Positions 57,182 to 64,000 of a stretch of DNA of 64,000 bases are shown one piece after another (the first letter of the stretch is position 1; each line of letters starts with the position of its first letter). The stretch covers positions 62,001 to 126,000 of the forward strand of contig NZ_ML775963.1 in NCBI RefSeq assembly GCF_009769385.1. Reading direction: 5' to 3'. This stretch comes from Saccharothrix deserti. Lineage in GTDB: Bacteria; Actinomycetota; Actinomycetes; Mycobacteriales; Pseudonocardiaceae. A program made the position numbers and the translations under genes. The notes beneath the pieces were generated by a model. The model searched no databases. It was not told the DNA's origin and worked only from the letters and a program-made list of their open reading frames with translations.

Positions 57182-58169
57182 GCGGCAGCCGCACCTCGAA
57201 CCGGCAGCCGCGCCCGTGGTTGTGCGCGTCGATCGTGCCCTGGTGCGCCTCCACGAGGCCGCGCGCGATCGCCAACCCCAGCCCGCCGCCGACCGGCTGC
57301 CGGTGCGGCGTGCCCCGGAACGCCACGTCGAACACCCTGGGCAGGTCGGCCTCCGGGATCCCGCCGCACCCGTCGTCCACGCGCAGCAGCGCCGACGAGC
57401 CCTCCACGTCCACCTGCACGGCCACCGTCCCGTCCGGCGGCGTGTGGCGGATCGCGTTGGACAGCAGGTTCCGCACCACCCGCGCCAGCTCCGGGTCGCT
57501 GCCCAGCACCACCGGCCAGGTCGCGGCGTCCGCCCGCAACCGGACGCCCTTGCGCGAGGCCACCGGGCTCTCCGCCGCCACGACCTCGCTCACCACGTCC
57601 GCCAGCGGCACCTCGGACAACGTCAGCCGCAACGCGCCCGCGGTGATCCGGGACAGCTCGAACAGGTCGTCCACCATCCCGGACAGCGACTCCGCCTCGG
57701 CCGAGATCCGCCCCGCGTACTGGGCGACCTCGTCCCGCCGCGCCACCACGCCGTCCGCCAGCGCCTCGGCCATCGCCCGGATACCGGCCAACGGCGTGCG
57801 CAGGTCGTGGCTGATCCACGCCACCAGCTCACGCCGGGACGCCTCGGCCGCACGTTCCCGCGCCCGCGCCTCGCTCTCCCACACACTGCGCCGCGCCAAC
57901 GCCCGCCCCAGCAGCACCGCCGTCGGCACCGTCACCAACGCCACCAGCAGGCACACCAGCAAGGTCGTGGTCAGGATCGGGGTGAACATGAACCCGCTCA
58001 CCGCCAGCACCCCGCCGATGGTCGCCACCACAGGCACGATCGCCAGCACGGTCAGCGCGGTGGTCAGCGACCCGCTCGACAGCCGCCGCAGCACCAATGC
58101 CCCGAGCAGCGCCAACGGCAGCGAGAACAGCACCGCGTACGGGAGGATGTGGGAGATCTCGACCAACAT
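57150..58169 (-). CDS. Sensor histidine kinase
   Basis: A 339-residue kinase with two or three membrane helices (about 5-28, 38-60 and 64-85), a short HAMP-like linker, the phospho-acceptor helix [20 protein letters not shown] (His121), and an ATPase domain with [20 protein letters not shown] and [16 protein letters not shown]. The sensor loop is very short, so it may sense the membrane itself. ATG 58169 overlaps the response-regulator stop. The genomic place is that of mprB, but MprB has a large extracellular domain that is missing here. Confidence 0.93.
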   Translation of the reverse strand: MLVEISHILPYAVLFSLPLALLGALVLRRLSSGSLTTALTVLAIVPVVATIGGVLAVSGFMFTPILTTTLLVCLLVALVTVPTAVLLGRALARRSVWESEARARERAAEASRRELVAWISHDLRTPLAGIRAMAEALADGVVARRDEVAQYAGRISAEAESLSGMVDDLFELSRITAGALRLTLSEVPLADVVSEVVAAESPVASRKGVRLRADAATWPVVLGSDPELARVVRNLLSNAIRHTPPDGTVAVQVDVEGSSALLRVDDGCGGIPEADLPRVFDVAFRGTPHRQPVGGGLGLAIARGLVEAHQGTIDAHNHGRGCRFEVRLPLSAAGPLRTA

Positions 58170-58891
58170 CAGGCACCACCGCCGTCGTACCGGTAGCCGA
58201 CGCCCCACACGGTCGCGATCCGCACCGGCCGGGCCGAGTCGACCTCCACCTTCTCCCGCAACCGTCGCACGTGGACGGTCACGGTGGACTGGTCGCCGAA
58301 CTCCCAGCCCCACACCCGCGACAGCAGCTCGGCCCGGCTGAACGCGGTGCCCCGGTGGGTCAGGAAGAACACCAGCAGGTCGAACTCCCGCGTGGTCAAC
58401 GACAGCTCGCGCCCGTCCAGCGACGCCGCCCGCGCGCCCACGTCCACCCGCAGCCCGCCGTCCTCCAGCACCGACACCGGCCGGGCAGACGCCGCCACCC
58501 GCGACCGGCGCAGCACCGACGACACCCGCAACGCCAGCTCACGCGGGCTGAACGGCTTGGTCACGTAGTCGTCCGCACCGAGCTGGAGCCCGGCGATCCG
58601 GTCCTCCTCCTCGCCCAACGCGGTCAGCATCACCACCGGCACCGCGCTGCGCGTCCGCAGCCGGCGGCACACCTCCAGCCCGTCCACGCCGGGCAGCATC
58701 AGGTCCAGCACCACCACGTCCGGCTCGCGCTCGGCGAACCGGCGCAACGCGCTCTCGCCGTCACCGACCAGCTCGACCTCGTGCCCGGCCAACTCCAGGT
58801 ACCGGCGCACCACATCGCGCACGGTCACGTCGTCGTCCACGACGAGGACCCGCCCGGTCACGCCGGGGCCGGCTTGATCGTCGACTGTCAC
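58169..58891 (-). CDS. OmpR-family response regulator
   Basis: A 240-residue regulator. The receiver has [19 protein letters not shown], phospho-acceptor Asp63 in [13 protein letters not shown], Thr in [13 protein letters not shown] and Lys in [13 protein letters not shown]. The C-terminal winged helix has [17 protein letters not shown] and [14 protein letters not shown]. It pairs with the kinase encoded 1 bp into its stop, and follows the GT-C membrane gene by 7 bp in the same operon. Confidence 0.95.
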   Translation of the reverse strand: MTVDDQAGPGVTGRVLVVDDDVTVRDVVRRYLELAGHEVELVGDGESALRRFAEREPDVVVLDLMLPGVDGLEVCRRLRTRSAVPVVMLTALGEEEDRIAGLQLGADDYVTKPFSPRELALRVSSVLRRSRVAASARPVSVLEDGGLRVDVGARAASLDGRELSLTTREFDLLVFFLTHRGTAFSRAELLSRVWGWEFGDQSTVTVHVRRLREKVEVDSARPVRIATVWGVGYRYDGGGA

Positions 58892-58898
58892 AACACCC

Positions 58899-60107
58899 TC
58901 ACCAGTTGGTCAGCAGGAGGTGGTTGACCGCGAGTGCGGTCACCGCTTGCGCCGCCAGCCATGGTCGTCGCCGCTCCGGCACGAGCACCACCAGCCACAC
59001 GGTGAACGGCAGCCAGATCCGCTCCACCTCGGCCTTGCTCAAGCCGGAGACGTCGGCCACCAGGATGGCCACCGCCGCCGCTGCGGCCAGTGTGACCGCT
59101 GGTCCGCGCCACCGTGCGGCGAACGGCGCGAACCCGCACGCGAGCACGGCGGCGGCCAGGTTCGCCCACACCCAGTAGCCGTAGGAACGGGACGACGCGA
59201 TGCCCTGGTAGTACCGCTCGACCACCAGGTGGTAGCCGTCCAGCCACCAGAACCCGAGCGCCGCGAACACCGCCACCACCCCCACCGCGCCCAGGACGGC
59301 CACGCCGATCCGCCGCCGGTCCGGCCACAGCACGGCCAGCGCGAGCACACCGATCAACACCAGCCCGTACGACAGGAACACGCCGAACCCCAGCACCACG
59401 CCACCGGCCAGTGCACGCCGAGTGGCCAGCAACGCGATCCCGCACGCCGTCACGCCCGCGAACAGCCCGTCCGCCGACACCCCGATCCACACCGCGCCGG
59501 GGAACAGCGCCACGAACGGCAGCACGGCCCGCGCGTGCTCCTCGGACCCGAGCGCCCGCACCGTCACCGGCACCGCGACCGCCGTCAACGCGCCGATCAG
59601 CACCACGAACGCCGACGCCCACGCGCCGCCGGACAGCCCGATCCGGTCCAGCCCGACGAACACCAGCAGCGCGCCCGGCGGGTGCCCGGACACGTGCGTG
59701 GTCCACGAGTCGGGCTGGAAGTCGAGGATGCGCGACGAGAACTCCCGCAGCACCACGCCCACGTCCGTCACGCCCGGCACCTCGTGCAGGTACTCGTCGG
59801 TCGTGGTCAGCCGCCCGGCGAACCCGCGCTCCCACCCGTCCACCAGGGCCAGCGAGAAGATCCACGCCACGGCGGTCGCGTAACCCGCGCCCAACGCCGC
59901 CCGCCACGACAGCCGCCCGGCCAGGCTCGGCCCCCACACGACCACCAGTAACGCCACCAGCACGGCCAACGGCGTGCCGATGCCGACGTGCGGGAACCAC
60001 CCGGCGAACAGCGGCGGCGCGCCCGCGAACGTGCGCTCGCCGCCCAGGACCGCGCCGACCACGGCGGCCGAGGCGACCAGGGCCACGGCGGCCAGGACAC
60101 GGAGCAC
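58899..60107 (-). CDS. Polytopic GT-C-like membrane glycosyltransferase
   Basis: About 402 residues and roughly ten membrane helices. After the first helices, a loop with FAGRLTTTDEYLHEVPGV and WTTHVSGHPPGALLVF recalls the acidic and His-containing catalytic loop of GT-C/mannosyltransferase proteins that use polyprenyl sugar donors. A later SYGYWVWANLAAAVL is conserved-looking. No exact family is certain. It is first in an operon with the two-component system and divergent from the GT2 operon. GTG 60107 is preferred, GTG 60149 possible. Confidence 0.65.
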   Translation of the reverse strand: MLRVLAAVALVASAAVVGAVLGGERTFAGAPPLFAGWFPHVGIGTPLAVLVALLVVVWGPSLAGRLSWRAALGAGYATAVAWIFSLALVDGWERGFAGRLTTTDEYLHEVPGVTDVGVVLREFSSRILDFQPDSWTTHVSGHPPGALLVFVGLDRIGLSGGAWASAFVVLIGALTAVAVPVTVRALGSEEHARAVLPFVALFPGAVWIGVSADGLFAGVTACGIALLATRRALAGGVVLGFGVFLSYGLVLIGVLALAVLWPDRRRIGVAVLGAVGVVAVFAALGFWWLDGYHLVVERYYQGIASSRSYGYWVWANLAAAVLACGFAPFAARWRGPAVTLAAAAAVAILVADVSGLSKAEVERIWLPFTVWLVVLVPERRRPWLAAQAVTALAVNHLLLTNW

Positions 60108-60239
60108 ATGCCCACCGTAGGGCCCGCCGACCCCGCGCCACCCCTTCACGACGGCATCCGTCAGCAGTCCGTAAGAAGTGGGGAACACGTCAGGATTCGG
60201 TAAGCGGCACAACGGTTTCCCGCCGTCCACGGCGGACCC

Positions 60240-60896
60240 ATGCTGTGGATCGTGGATGAAATCGACGTGGTGCTCCCCTGCTTGGACGAGGCGGCGGCCC
60301 TACCGGGTGTGCTGCGGGCCATGCCCGCCGGCTACCGGGCGCTGGTGGTGGACAACGGATCGCGTGACGGCTCGCCGGACATCGCCCGCTCGCTGGGCGC
60401 GGAGGTGGTGCACGAGCCCCGGCCGGGGTACGGCGCGGCGGTGCACACGGGCGTCGAGCACGCGCGCTCCGAGGTGGTGTGCGTGCTCGACGCGGACGGC
60501 TCGCTCGATCCGGGTGAACTGCCCGAGCTGGTGGCGTTGCTCGCGCGGGCGGACCTGGCGGTCGGGCGCCGGGTGCCGGAGGCGGGCAGCTGGCCGTGGC
60601 ACGCGCGGGCGGGGAACGCGGTGCTGGCCGCGTTGCTGCGGCACAAGGGGCTGCCGGTGCGGGACATCGCGCCGATGCGCGCGTTCCGCCGGCAGGACCT
60701 GCTGGACCTGGCCGTTCAGGACCGCGCGTTCGGCTACCCGCTCGAACTGCTGCTGCGCGCGGCGGCGGCCGGGTGGCGGGTGGTCGAGCGGGACGTCCGC
60801 TACGGGCCCCGTGCGGCGGGCACGAAGTCCAAGGTGTCCGGCTCGGTGCGCGGCACCGTGCGCGCGGTGCGGGACATGACGGCGGTGCTGCGATGA
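60240..60896 (+). CDS. Family 2 glycosyltransferase
   Basis: A 218-residue GT-A enzyme. IDVVLPCLDEAAALPGVLRA, LVVDNGSRDGSPDIA and the metal-binding VCVLDADGSLDPGELP are typical of dolichyl-phosphate-sugar synthase-like GT2. There is no C-terminal membrane helix. It may load a polyprenyl carrier used by the GT-C protein encoded divergently (inference). First gene of a five-gene run in which every neighbour overlaps by four bases. Confidence 0.9.
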   Translation: MLWIVDEIDVVLPCLDEAAALPGVLRAMPAGYRALVVDNGSRDGSPDIARSLGAEVVHEPRPGYGAAVHTGVEHARSEVVCVLDADGSLDPGELPELVALLARADLAVGRRVPEAGSWPWHARAGNAVLAALLRHKGLPVRDIAPMRAFRRQDLLDLAVQDRAFGYPLELLLRAAAAGWRVVERDVRYGPRAAGTKSKVSGSVRGTVRAVRDMTAVLR

Positions 60897-61609
60897 CCGA
60901 CCGGCCCCCGGCTCACCTGCCCCCGACTGCCCTGCCTCAGATGGCCGACCGGCTCAAGGCGAGCCTGCTGGTGGTGGCCAAGGCCCCGGTGCCGGGACTG
61001 GCGAAGACCCGGCTCTGCCCGCCCGCGACGCCCGAGGAGGCTGCCGACGTCGCCGCCGCCGCGCTGCTGGACACCCTCGACGCCGTCCTGCGCACCCCGC
61101 ACGTGCGGCCGGTCGTGGCGTTGACCGGCGCGCTGCGCGAAGCCCGCCGTTCGGCCGAGATCCGTGACGCGCTGCGGCACTTCACCGTCATCGCGCAGCG
61201 CGGCGCGTCCTTCGCCGACCGCCTCGCCAACGCGCACACCGACACCCATCGCGCGCACGGCCTGCCGGTGTTCCAGATCGGCATGGACACCCCGCAGGTC
61301 ACCCCGCTCCTGCTGGCCGACTCCGTCGAACGGCTGACCGCGCACGACGCCGTGCTGGGCCCGGCGGCCGACGGCGGCTGGTGGGCGCTCGGCCTGAACG
61401 AGCCGTCGCTCGCCCGGAACCTCCGGATCGTGCCGATGTCCCAGCCCGACACCGGCACGTACACGTTGCTGGCGTTGGGTGAACGCGATATCGGCACCCT
61501 GCCAGTTCTGTCCGATGTGGACGACATGGCCACCGCACGGCAGGTCGCCGCGACCGTGCCGCACACCCGGTTCGCCGCCGCCCTCGCCAACCTCGGCGTG
61601 CTGCGGTGA
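60893..61609 (+). CDS. DUF2064 / TIGR04282 GT-A-fold protein
   Basis: A 238-residue nucleotidyl- or glycosyltransferase-fold protein: LLVVAKAPVPGLAKTRLCPP, AQRGASFADRLANA, FQIGMDTPQVTPLLLADSVE, VLGPAADGGWWALGL. The family is annotated in arsenosugar or related pathways, but its own activity is not settled. ATG start overlaps the GT2 stop (ATGA), and its end overlaps the methyltransferase start. Confidence 0.85.
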   Translation: MTDRPPAHLPPTALPQMADRLKASLLVVAKAPVPGLAKTRLCPPATPEEAADVAAAALLDTLDAVLRTPHVRPVVALTGALREARRSAEIRDALRHFTVIAQRGASFADRLANAHTDTHRAHGLPVFQIGMDTPQVTPLLLADSVERLTAHDAVLGPAADGGWWALGLNEPSLARNLRIVPMSQPDTGTYTLLALGERDIGTLPVLSDVDDMATARQVAATVPHTRFAAALANLGVLR

Positions 61610-62208
61610 CCGCGTTCGACGTCGGCCTCGGCGGCTCGGAGTGCCGGCTCGAACTGGACGGCGGCGACCACGTGCCACTGCCGGTCGACCGGTGGCACGA
61701 GGACGCGAACGACGCCGACCACGTCCTGCTCGACGCGTGCCACGGCCCGACCATCGACCTCGGCTGCGGCCCCGGTCGGCTGGTCGCGGCACTGGTCCGG
61801 CGCGGTGTCGTGGCCCTGGGCGTGGACAACTCGCCGCTGGCCGTCGCCCTCACCCGCACCCGCGGCGGCCCGGCCCTGCACCGCGACGTGTTCGGCCGGC
61901 TCCCCGGCGCGGGCCGGTGGGCGCACGTGCTGCTCGCCGACGGCAACATCGGCATCGGCGGCGACCCGGTCGTGCTGCTCCGCCGGGCCCGAGGGCTGCT
62001 GCACCGGCGCGGGAGCGTGCTGGTGGAGGTCGAGCCGCCGGGCTGCGGGCTGCGCCGGGAACGGGCGCGGGTGGGTGGCGGCGCGTGGTTCGACTGGGCT
62101 CGCGTCGACGCGCGGGCGATCACGCCCACCGCCGCACGGGCCGGCCTCAAGCCTCGGTGGCTGGTCGAACGCGACGGCCGCTGGTTCGCGGAACTGGTGC
62201 GGTCGTGA
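61606..62208 (+). CDS. Class I SAM-dependent methyltransferase
   Basis: A 200-residue methyltransferase with motif I TIDLGCGPGRLVAALV, acidic motif II ALGVDNSPLAV and motif IV-like AHVLLADGNIGIGGDPVVLL. The N-terminus has WHEDANDADHVLLDAC. The substrate is not evident. The GTG start and its end each overlap a neighbour by four bases, so it is made together with DUF2064 and the oxidoreductase. Confidence 0.88.
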   Translation: MTAFDVGLGGSECRLELDGGDHVPLPVDRWHEDANDADHVLLDACHGPTIDLGCGPGRLVAALVRRGVVALGVDNSPLAVALTRTRGGPALHRDVFGRLPGAGRWAHVLLADGNIGIGGDPVVLLRRARGLLHRRGSVLVEVEPPGCGLRRERARVGGGAWFDWARVDARAITPTAARAGLKPRWLVERDGRWFAELVRS

Positions 62209-63290
62209 AAGTCCCGGCGCTGAAAGTCCCGGCGCGCGAGTCCAGCCCGCACACGGCCACCAGGATCGGCCTGTGGCTGGGCATCGCGTTCGGCCTGTGC
62301 TTCGTCACCGGGCTGCTCAGCCACTACGTCCAGCACCCGCCGGGGTGGTTCGCCTGGCCGACCCGCCCGGTCGGCCTCTACCGGATCACGCAGGGCGTGC
62401 ACGTCACGTCGGGCGTGGCCGCGATCCCGTTGCTGCTGGCGAAGCTGTGGACGGTGTACCCGAAGCTGTTCGCACGCCCGCTGGTGAAGTCCGTGCCGCA
62501 CGCGCTGGAACGCGGTTCGATCCTGGTGCTGCTCGGCGCGTCGTTCTTCGAGCTGGTCACAGGCCTGTTCAACGCCACGCAGAACTACCCGTGGCAGTTC
62601 TTCTTCCCGCCCGCGCACCACGCGGTGGCGTGGATCGCGGTCGGCGCGCTGCTCGTGCACATCGCGGTCAAGCTGCCGCTCATGCGCACACCCGCCGAAG
62701 AGGTGCGGCTGAGCTCGTCGCATCCGGGCAAGCTCAGCCGACGGGGTTTCCTGCTCACCACGGGCGGTGCGGCGGCGGTCGCGGTGCTCGCCACGGCGGG
62801 CGGCACGGTGCCGTGGCTGCGGACCGTCTCGGTGCTGGGCACGCGTTCGGCCGCACTTCCGGTCAACCGCACCGCCGCTGCCGCTGGTGTGTCTACTGTG
62901 GACTCGGACTGGCGACTGACCGTCGGATCCCGGCAGTTCTCCCGCCCTGAACTCGAAGCGCTGCCGCAGACCACGGCCGAACTGCCGATCGCGTGCGTGG
63001 AGGGCTGGAGCGCGTCGGCGCGGTGGACCGGGGTGCCGGTGCGCGATCTGCTGGCGTTGGCGGGTGTCGAGCCGGGGGACGTCCGGGTGGAATCACTGGA
63101 ACGTGACGGCCTCTACCGGGCGAGCACGTTGCCCGCCGCACACGCCCGCGACCCGTTGACCCTGCTGGCGCTGGAGGTCGACGGGGAGACCCTGTCCCTG
63201 GACCACGGCTACCCGTGCCGGTTGATCGCGCCGAGCCGACCGGGCGTGACGCAGACCAAGTGGGTCACCCGCCTGGAGGTCGTCCGATGA
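62205..63290 (+). CDS. Molybdopterin-dependent oxidoreductase with cytochrome-b-like membrane domain
   Basis: A 361-residue fusion. Residues about 18-165 have four membrane helices with several His (QGVHVTSGVAAIPLLLAKL, HHAVAWIAVGALLVHIAVKL) suggesting a haem-b module. A mid-protein SRRGFLLTTGG resembles a Tat motif at the next segment. The C-terminal sulfite-oxidase-type Moco domain has LPIACVEGWSASARWTGVP with the molybdenum-binding Cys near residue 264, and CRLIAPSRPGVTQTKWVTRL. It probably passes electrons from an outside substrate to the membrane (inference). Coupled on both sides. Confidence 0.85.
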   Translation: MKVPALKVPARESSPHTATRIGLWLGIAFGLCFVTGLLSHYVQHPPGWFAWPTRPVGLYRITQGVHVTSGVAAIPLLLAKLWTVYPKLFARPLVKSVPHALERGSILVLLGASFFELVTGLFNATQNYPWQFFFPPAHHAVAWIAVGALLVHIAVKLPLMRTPAEEVRLSSSHPGKLSRRGFLLTTGGAAAVAVLATAGGTVPWLRTVSVLGTRSAALPVNRTAAAAGVSTVDSDWRLTVGSRQFSRPELEALPQTTAELPIACVEGWSASARWTGVPVRDLLALAGVEPGDVRVESLERDGLYRASTLPAAHARDPLTLLALEVDGETLSLDHGYPCRLIAPSRPGVTQTKWVTRLEVVR

Positions 63291-63727
63291 GGTGGGTGAT
63301 CGGTGCGCTGGGTGTGGTCATGGGCGCGTGGGGCGCGTTCCTCCTGTTGCCGCTGGTCGACGTGAACCTGGGGTTGTGGTTCGCAGGAGGCCCGGTCGTA
63401 CATGATGTATTACTCGCCCCTTTCCTCGGAGGACTAGGCCTCCTCATCGCCCGGTGGGTGCCGGAGCCGTGGCGCGCCCCCGTGCAGGTCGGCGGAATCC
63501 TCACCGGAGTGCTCGGCCTACTGGCCGTCCCGCTCCTGTGGCGCCCGTTCGCCGGCCCGCCCAACCCCGGCCTGAACGACCGGGACTACCTGGTCGGACT
63601 GCTGGTGGCGGTCGGCGTGATCTGGCTGGGCGTGTCGGCCGCCGCCCTGACCGGGCAAGCCCGGCGACGGCGGACCGGAGCCGGAGGACCGACGGAACAG
63701 AACAAGAGGCCGCACGCCGACAGGTGA
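63287..63727 (+). CDS. Small polytopic membrane protein
   Basis: A 146-residue protein with four hydrophobic helices: VIGALGVVMGAWGAFLLLPL, a segment with VVHDVLLAPFLGGLGLLIA, GGILTGVLGLLAVPLLW and LLVAVGVIWLGVSAAAL, and a basic tail. HDVLLAP and GLNDRDYLVG are conserved-looking signatures of uncharacterised proteins that follow this oxidoreductase. ATG start overlaps the upstream stop by four bases. The stop lies inside a long terminator hairpin. Confidence 0.7.
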   Translation: MRWVIGALGVVMGAWGAFLLLPLVDVNLGLWFAGGPVVHDVLLAPFLGGLGLLIARWVPEPWRAPVQVGGILTGVLGLLAVPLLWRPFAGPPNPGLNDRDYLVGLLVAVGVIWLGVSAAALTGQARRRRTGAGGPTEQNKRPHADR

Positions 63728-63752
63728 GGGGAGCCTGTCGGCCTGCGGCCTC
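63706..63752 (+). terminator. Terminator of the GT2-oxidoreductase operon
   Basis: GAGGCCGCA-c-GCCGACAGG (63706-63724) pairs with CCTGTCGGC-c-TGCGGCCTC (63734-63752), 18 pairs with one C/C mismatch, around a 9-nt loop containing the TGA stop of the last gene. Confidence 0.85.
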
Positions 63753-63757
63753 CACAA

Positions 63758-63780
63758 CCGGCTCGGGGCACGTGAGCCGG
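63758..63780. terminator. Second hairpin before the htrA stop
   Basis: CCGGCTC (63758-63764), nine-base loop, GAGCCGG (63774-63780). It is 11 bp from the protease stop and could serve that minus-strand gene. Confidence 0.6.
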
Positions 63781-63791
63781 GGTCTTCGGGT

Positions 63792-64000
63792 CTAGCGGGG
63801 CTCGACGGTCTGGCTGCCGAGCGTCACCTCGACCGTGCGGTCCTCACCGATGGTGAGCTGCACCTTCTCGCCCGGCGCGCGGGACCGGACGGCGGCGACC
63901 AGGGTGTCCGAGCTGTCCACGGGCCGGTCGCCGAACTTGGTGATCACGTCACCGGTCTTGATGCCGGCCGCCTCGGCGGCGCCGCCGGCGGTCACGTCGC
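63792..64000 (-). CDS. HtrA/PepD-like serine protease, C-terminal PDZ end (partial)
   Basis: About 69 residues of a PDZ domain remain: AGGAAEAAGIKTGDVITKFG, then DSSDTLVAAVRSRAPGEKVQ and a final strand VEVTLGSQTVEPR. The frame is open to the window edge. This is the substrate-recognition end of an S1C (DegP/HtrA) protease. In M. tuberculosis pepD (Rv0983) sits between mprAB and moaB2, so this is likely its counterpart, although here the two-component genes lie on the other side of a sugar-transfer cluster. Confidence 0.85.
   Translation of the reverse strand, partial: DVTAGGAAEAAGIKTGDVITKFGDRPVDSSDTLVAAVRSRAPGEKVQLTIGEDRTVEVTLGSQTVEPR

Overview
High-GC actinobacterial chromosome, most likely of the Pseudonocardiales (a Saccharothrix, Lentzea or Actinosynnema type of organism). 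The evidence is the very high GC, frequent GTG starts, dense 4-nt ATGA/GTGA gene overlaps, and a gene content and approximate order known from Mycobacterium tuberculosis Rv0981-Rv1020: mfd, glmU, prs, rplY, pth, a Pks16-like acyl-AMP ligase, ispE, ksgA, rpfB, tatD, metG, rsmI, pmt, rimJ, a MoeA-like gene (glp), galU, formyl-THF cyclo-ligase, an FmdB zinc ribbon, mscL, moaB, a two-component system and an HtrA protease.

Layout. 1-7841: mfd (C-terminus off the window), DUF4291, a PQQ-type sugar dehydrogenase lipoprotein, a TetR/desaturase pair with a likely operator, and an alpha/beta hydrolase. 8129-14608: tRNA-Gln, a diguanylate cyclase, glmU-prs, rplY with a structured leader, a DivIVA-repeat protein and pth. 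14652-21691: DUF3626 and acyl-AMP ligase operon, a larger DivIVA-repeat protein, a dienelactone hydrolase, an ABC-F ATPase and a PASTA-like protein. 21693-35033: ispE, a SAM-riboswitch-controlled metNIQ operon, ksgA, rpfB, tatD-metG, a HEAT-like protein, rsmI and pmt. 35043-39006: Lrp regulator, DUF2000, permease and a membrane Ser/Thr kinase. 39275-47792: accessory block with a decayed NTPase-TPR gene, a CRP regulator plus nucleotidyl-cyclase-fold protein, a PHP-UvrD fusion, and a second cyclase-fold gene in an operon with an SPFH-like protein. 47793-57181: tRNA-Ala, glpR-rimJ-glp-galU, cyclo-ligase, a CIRCE-controlled FmdB/Ruc protein, SAF protein, VOC plus sigma factor, mscL, moaB and a zinc-binding epimerase. 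57150-63727: a two-component system and two divergent, tightly overlapping operons (GT-C, GT2, DUF2064, methyltransferase, molybdopterin oxidoreductase, membrane protein). The window ends inside an HtrA/PepD-like protease.

Most notable. (1) Three intergenic arrays (4694-4856, 12530-12657, 19138-19322) built from 22-bp units at strict 22-bp phase; two of them converge on the same 33-bp core. (2) Two paralogous cyclase-fold loci, one with a CRP receptor and one with an SPFH-like protein, that share the same leader DNA. The second looks as if its crp gene was deleted. (3) Two proteins made almost entirely of DivIVA-like repeats (4 and 8 copies). (4) A canonical SAM riboswitch, a CIRCE heat-shock operator, paired DnaA boxes and many perfect terminator hairpins, all readable directly in the sequence.
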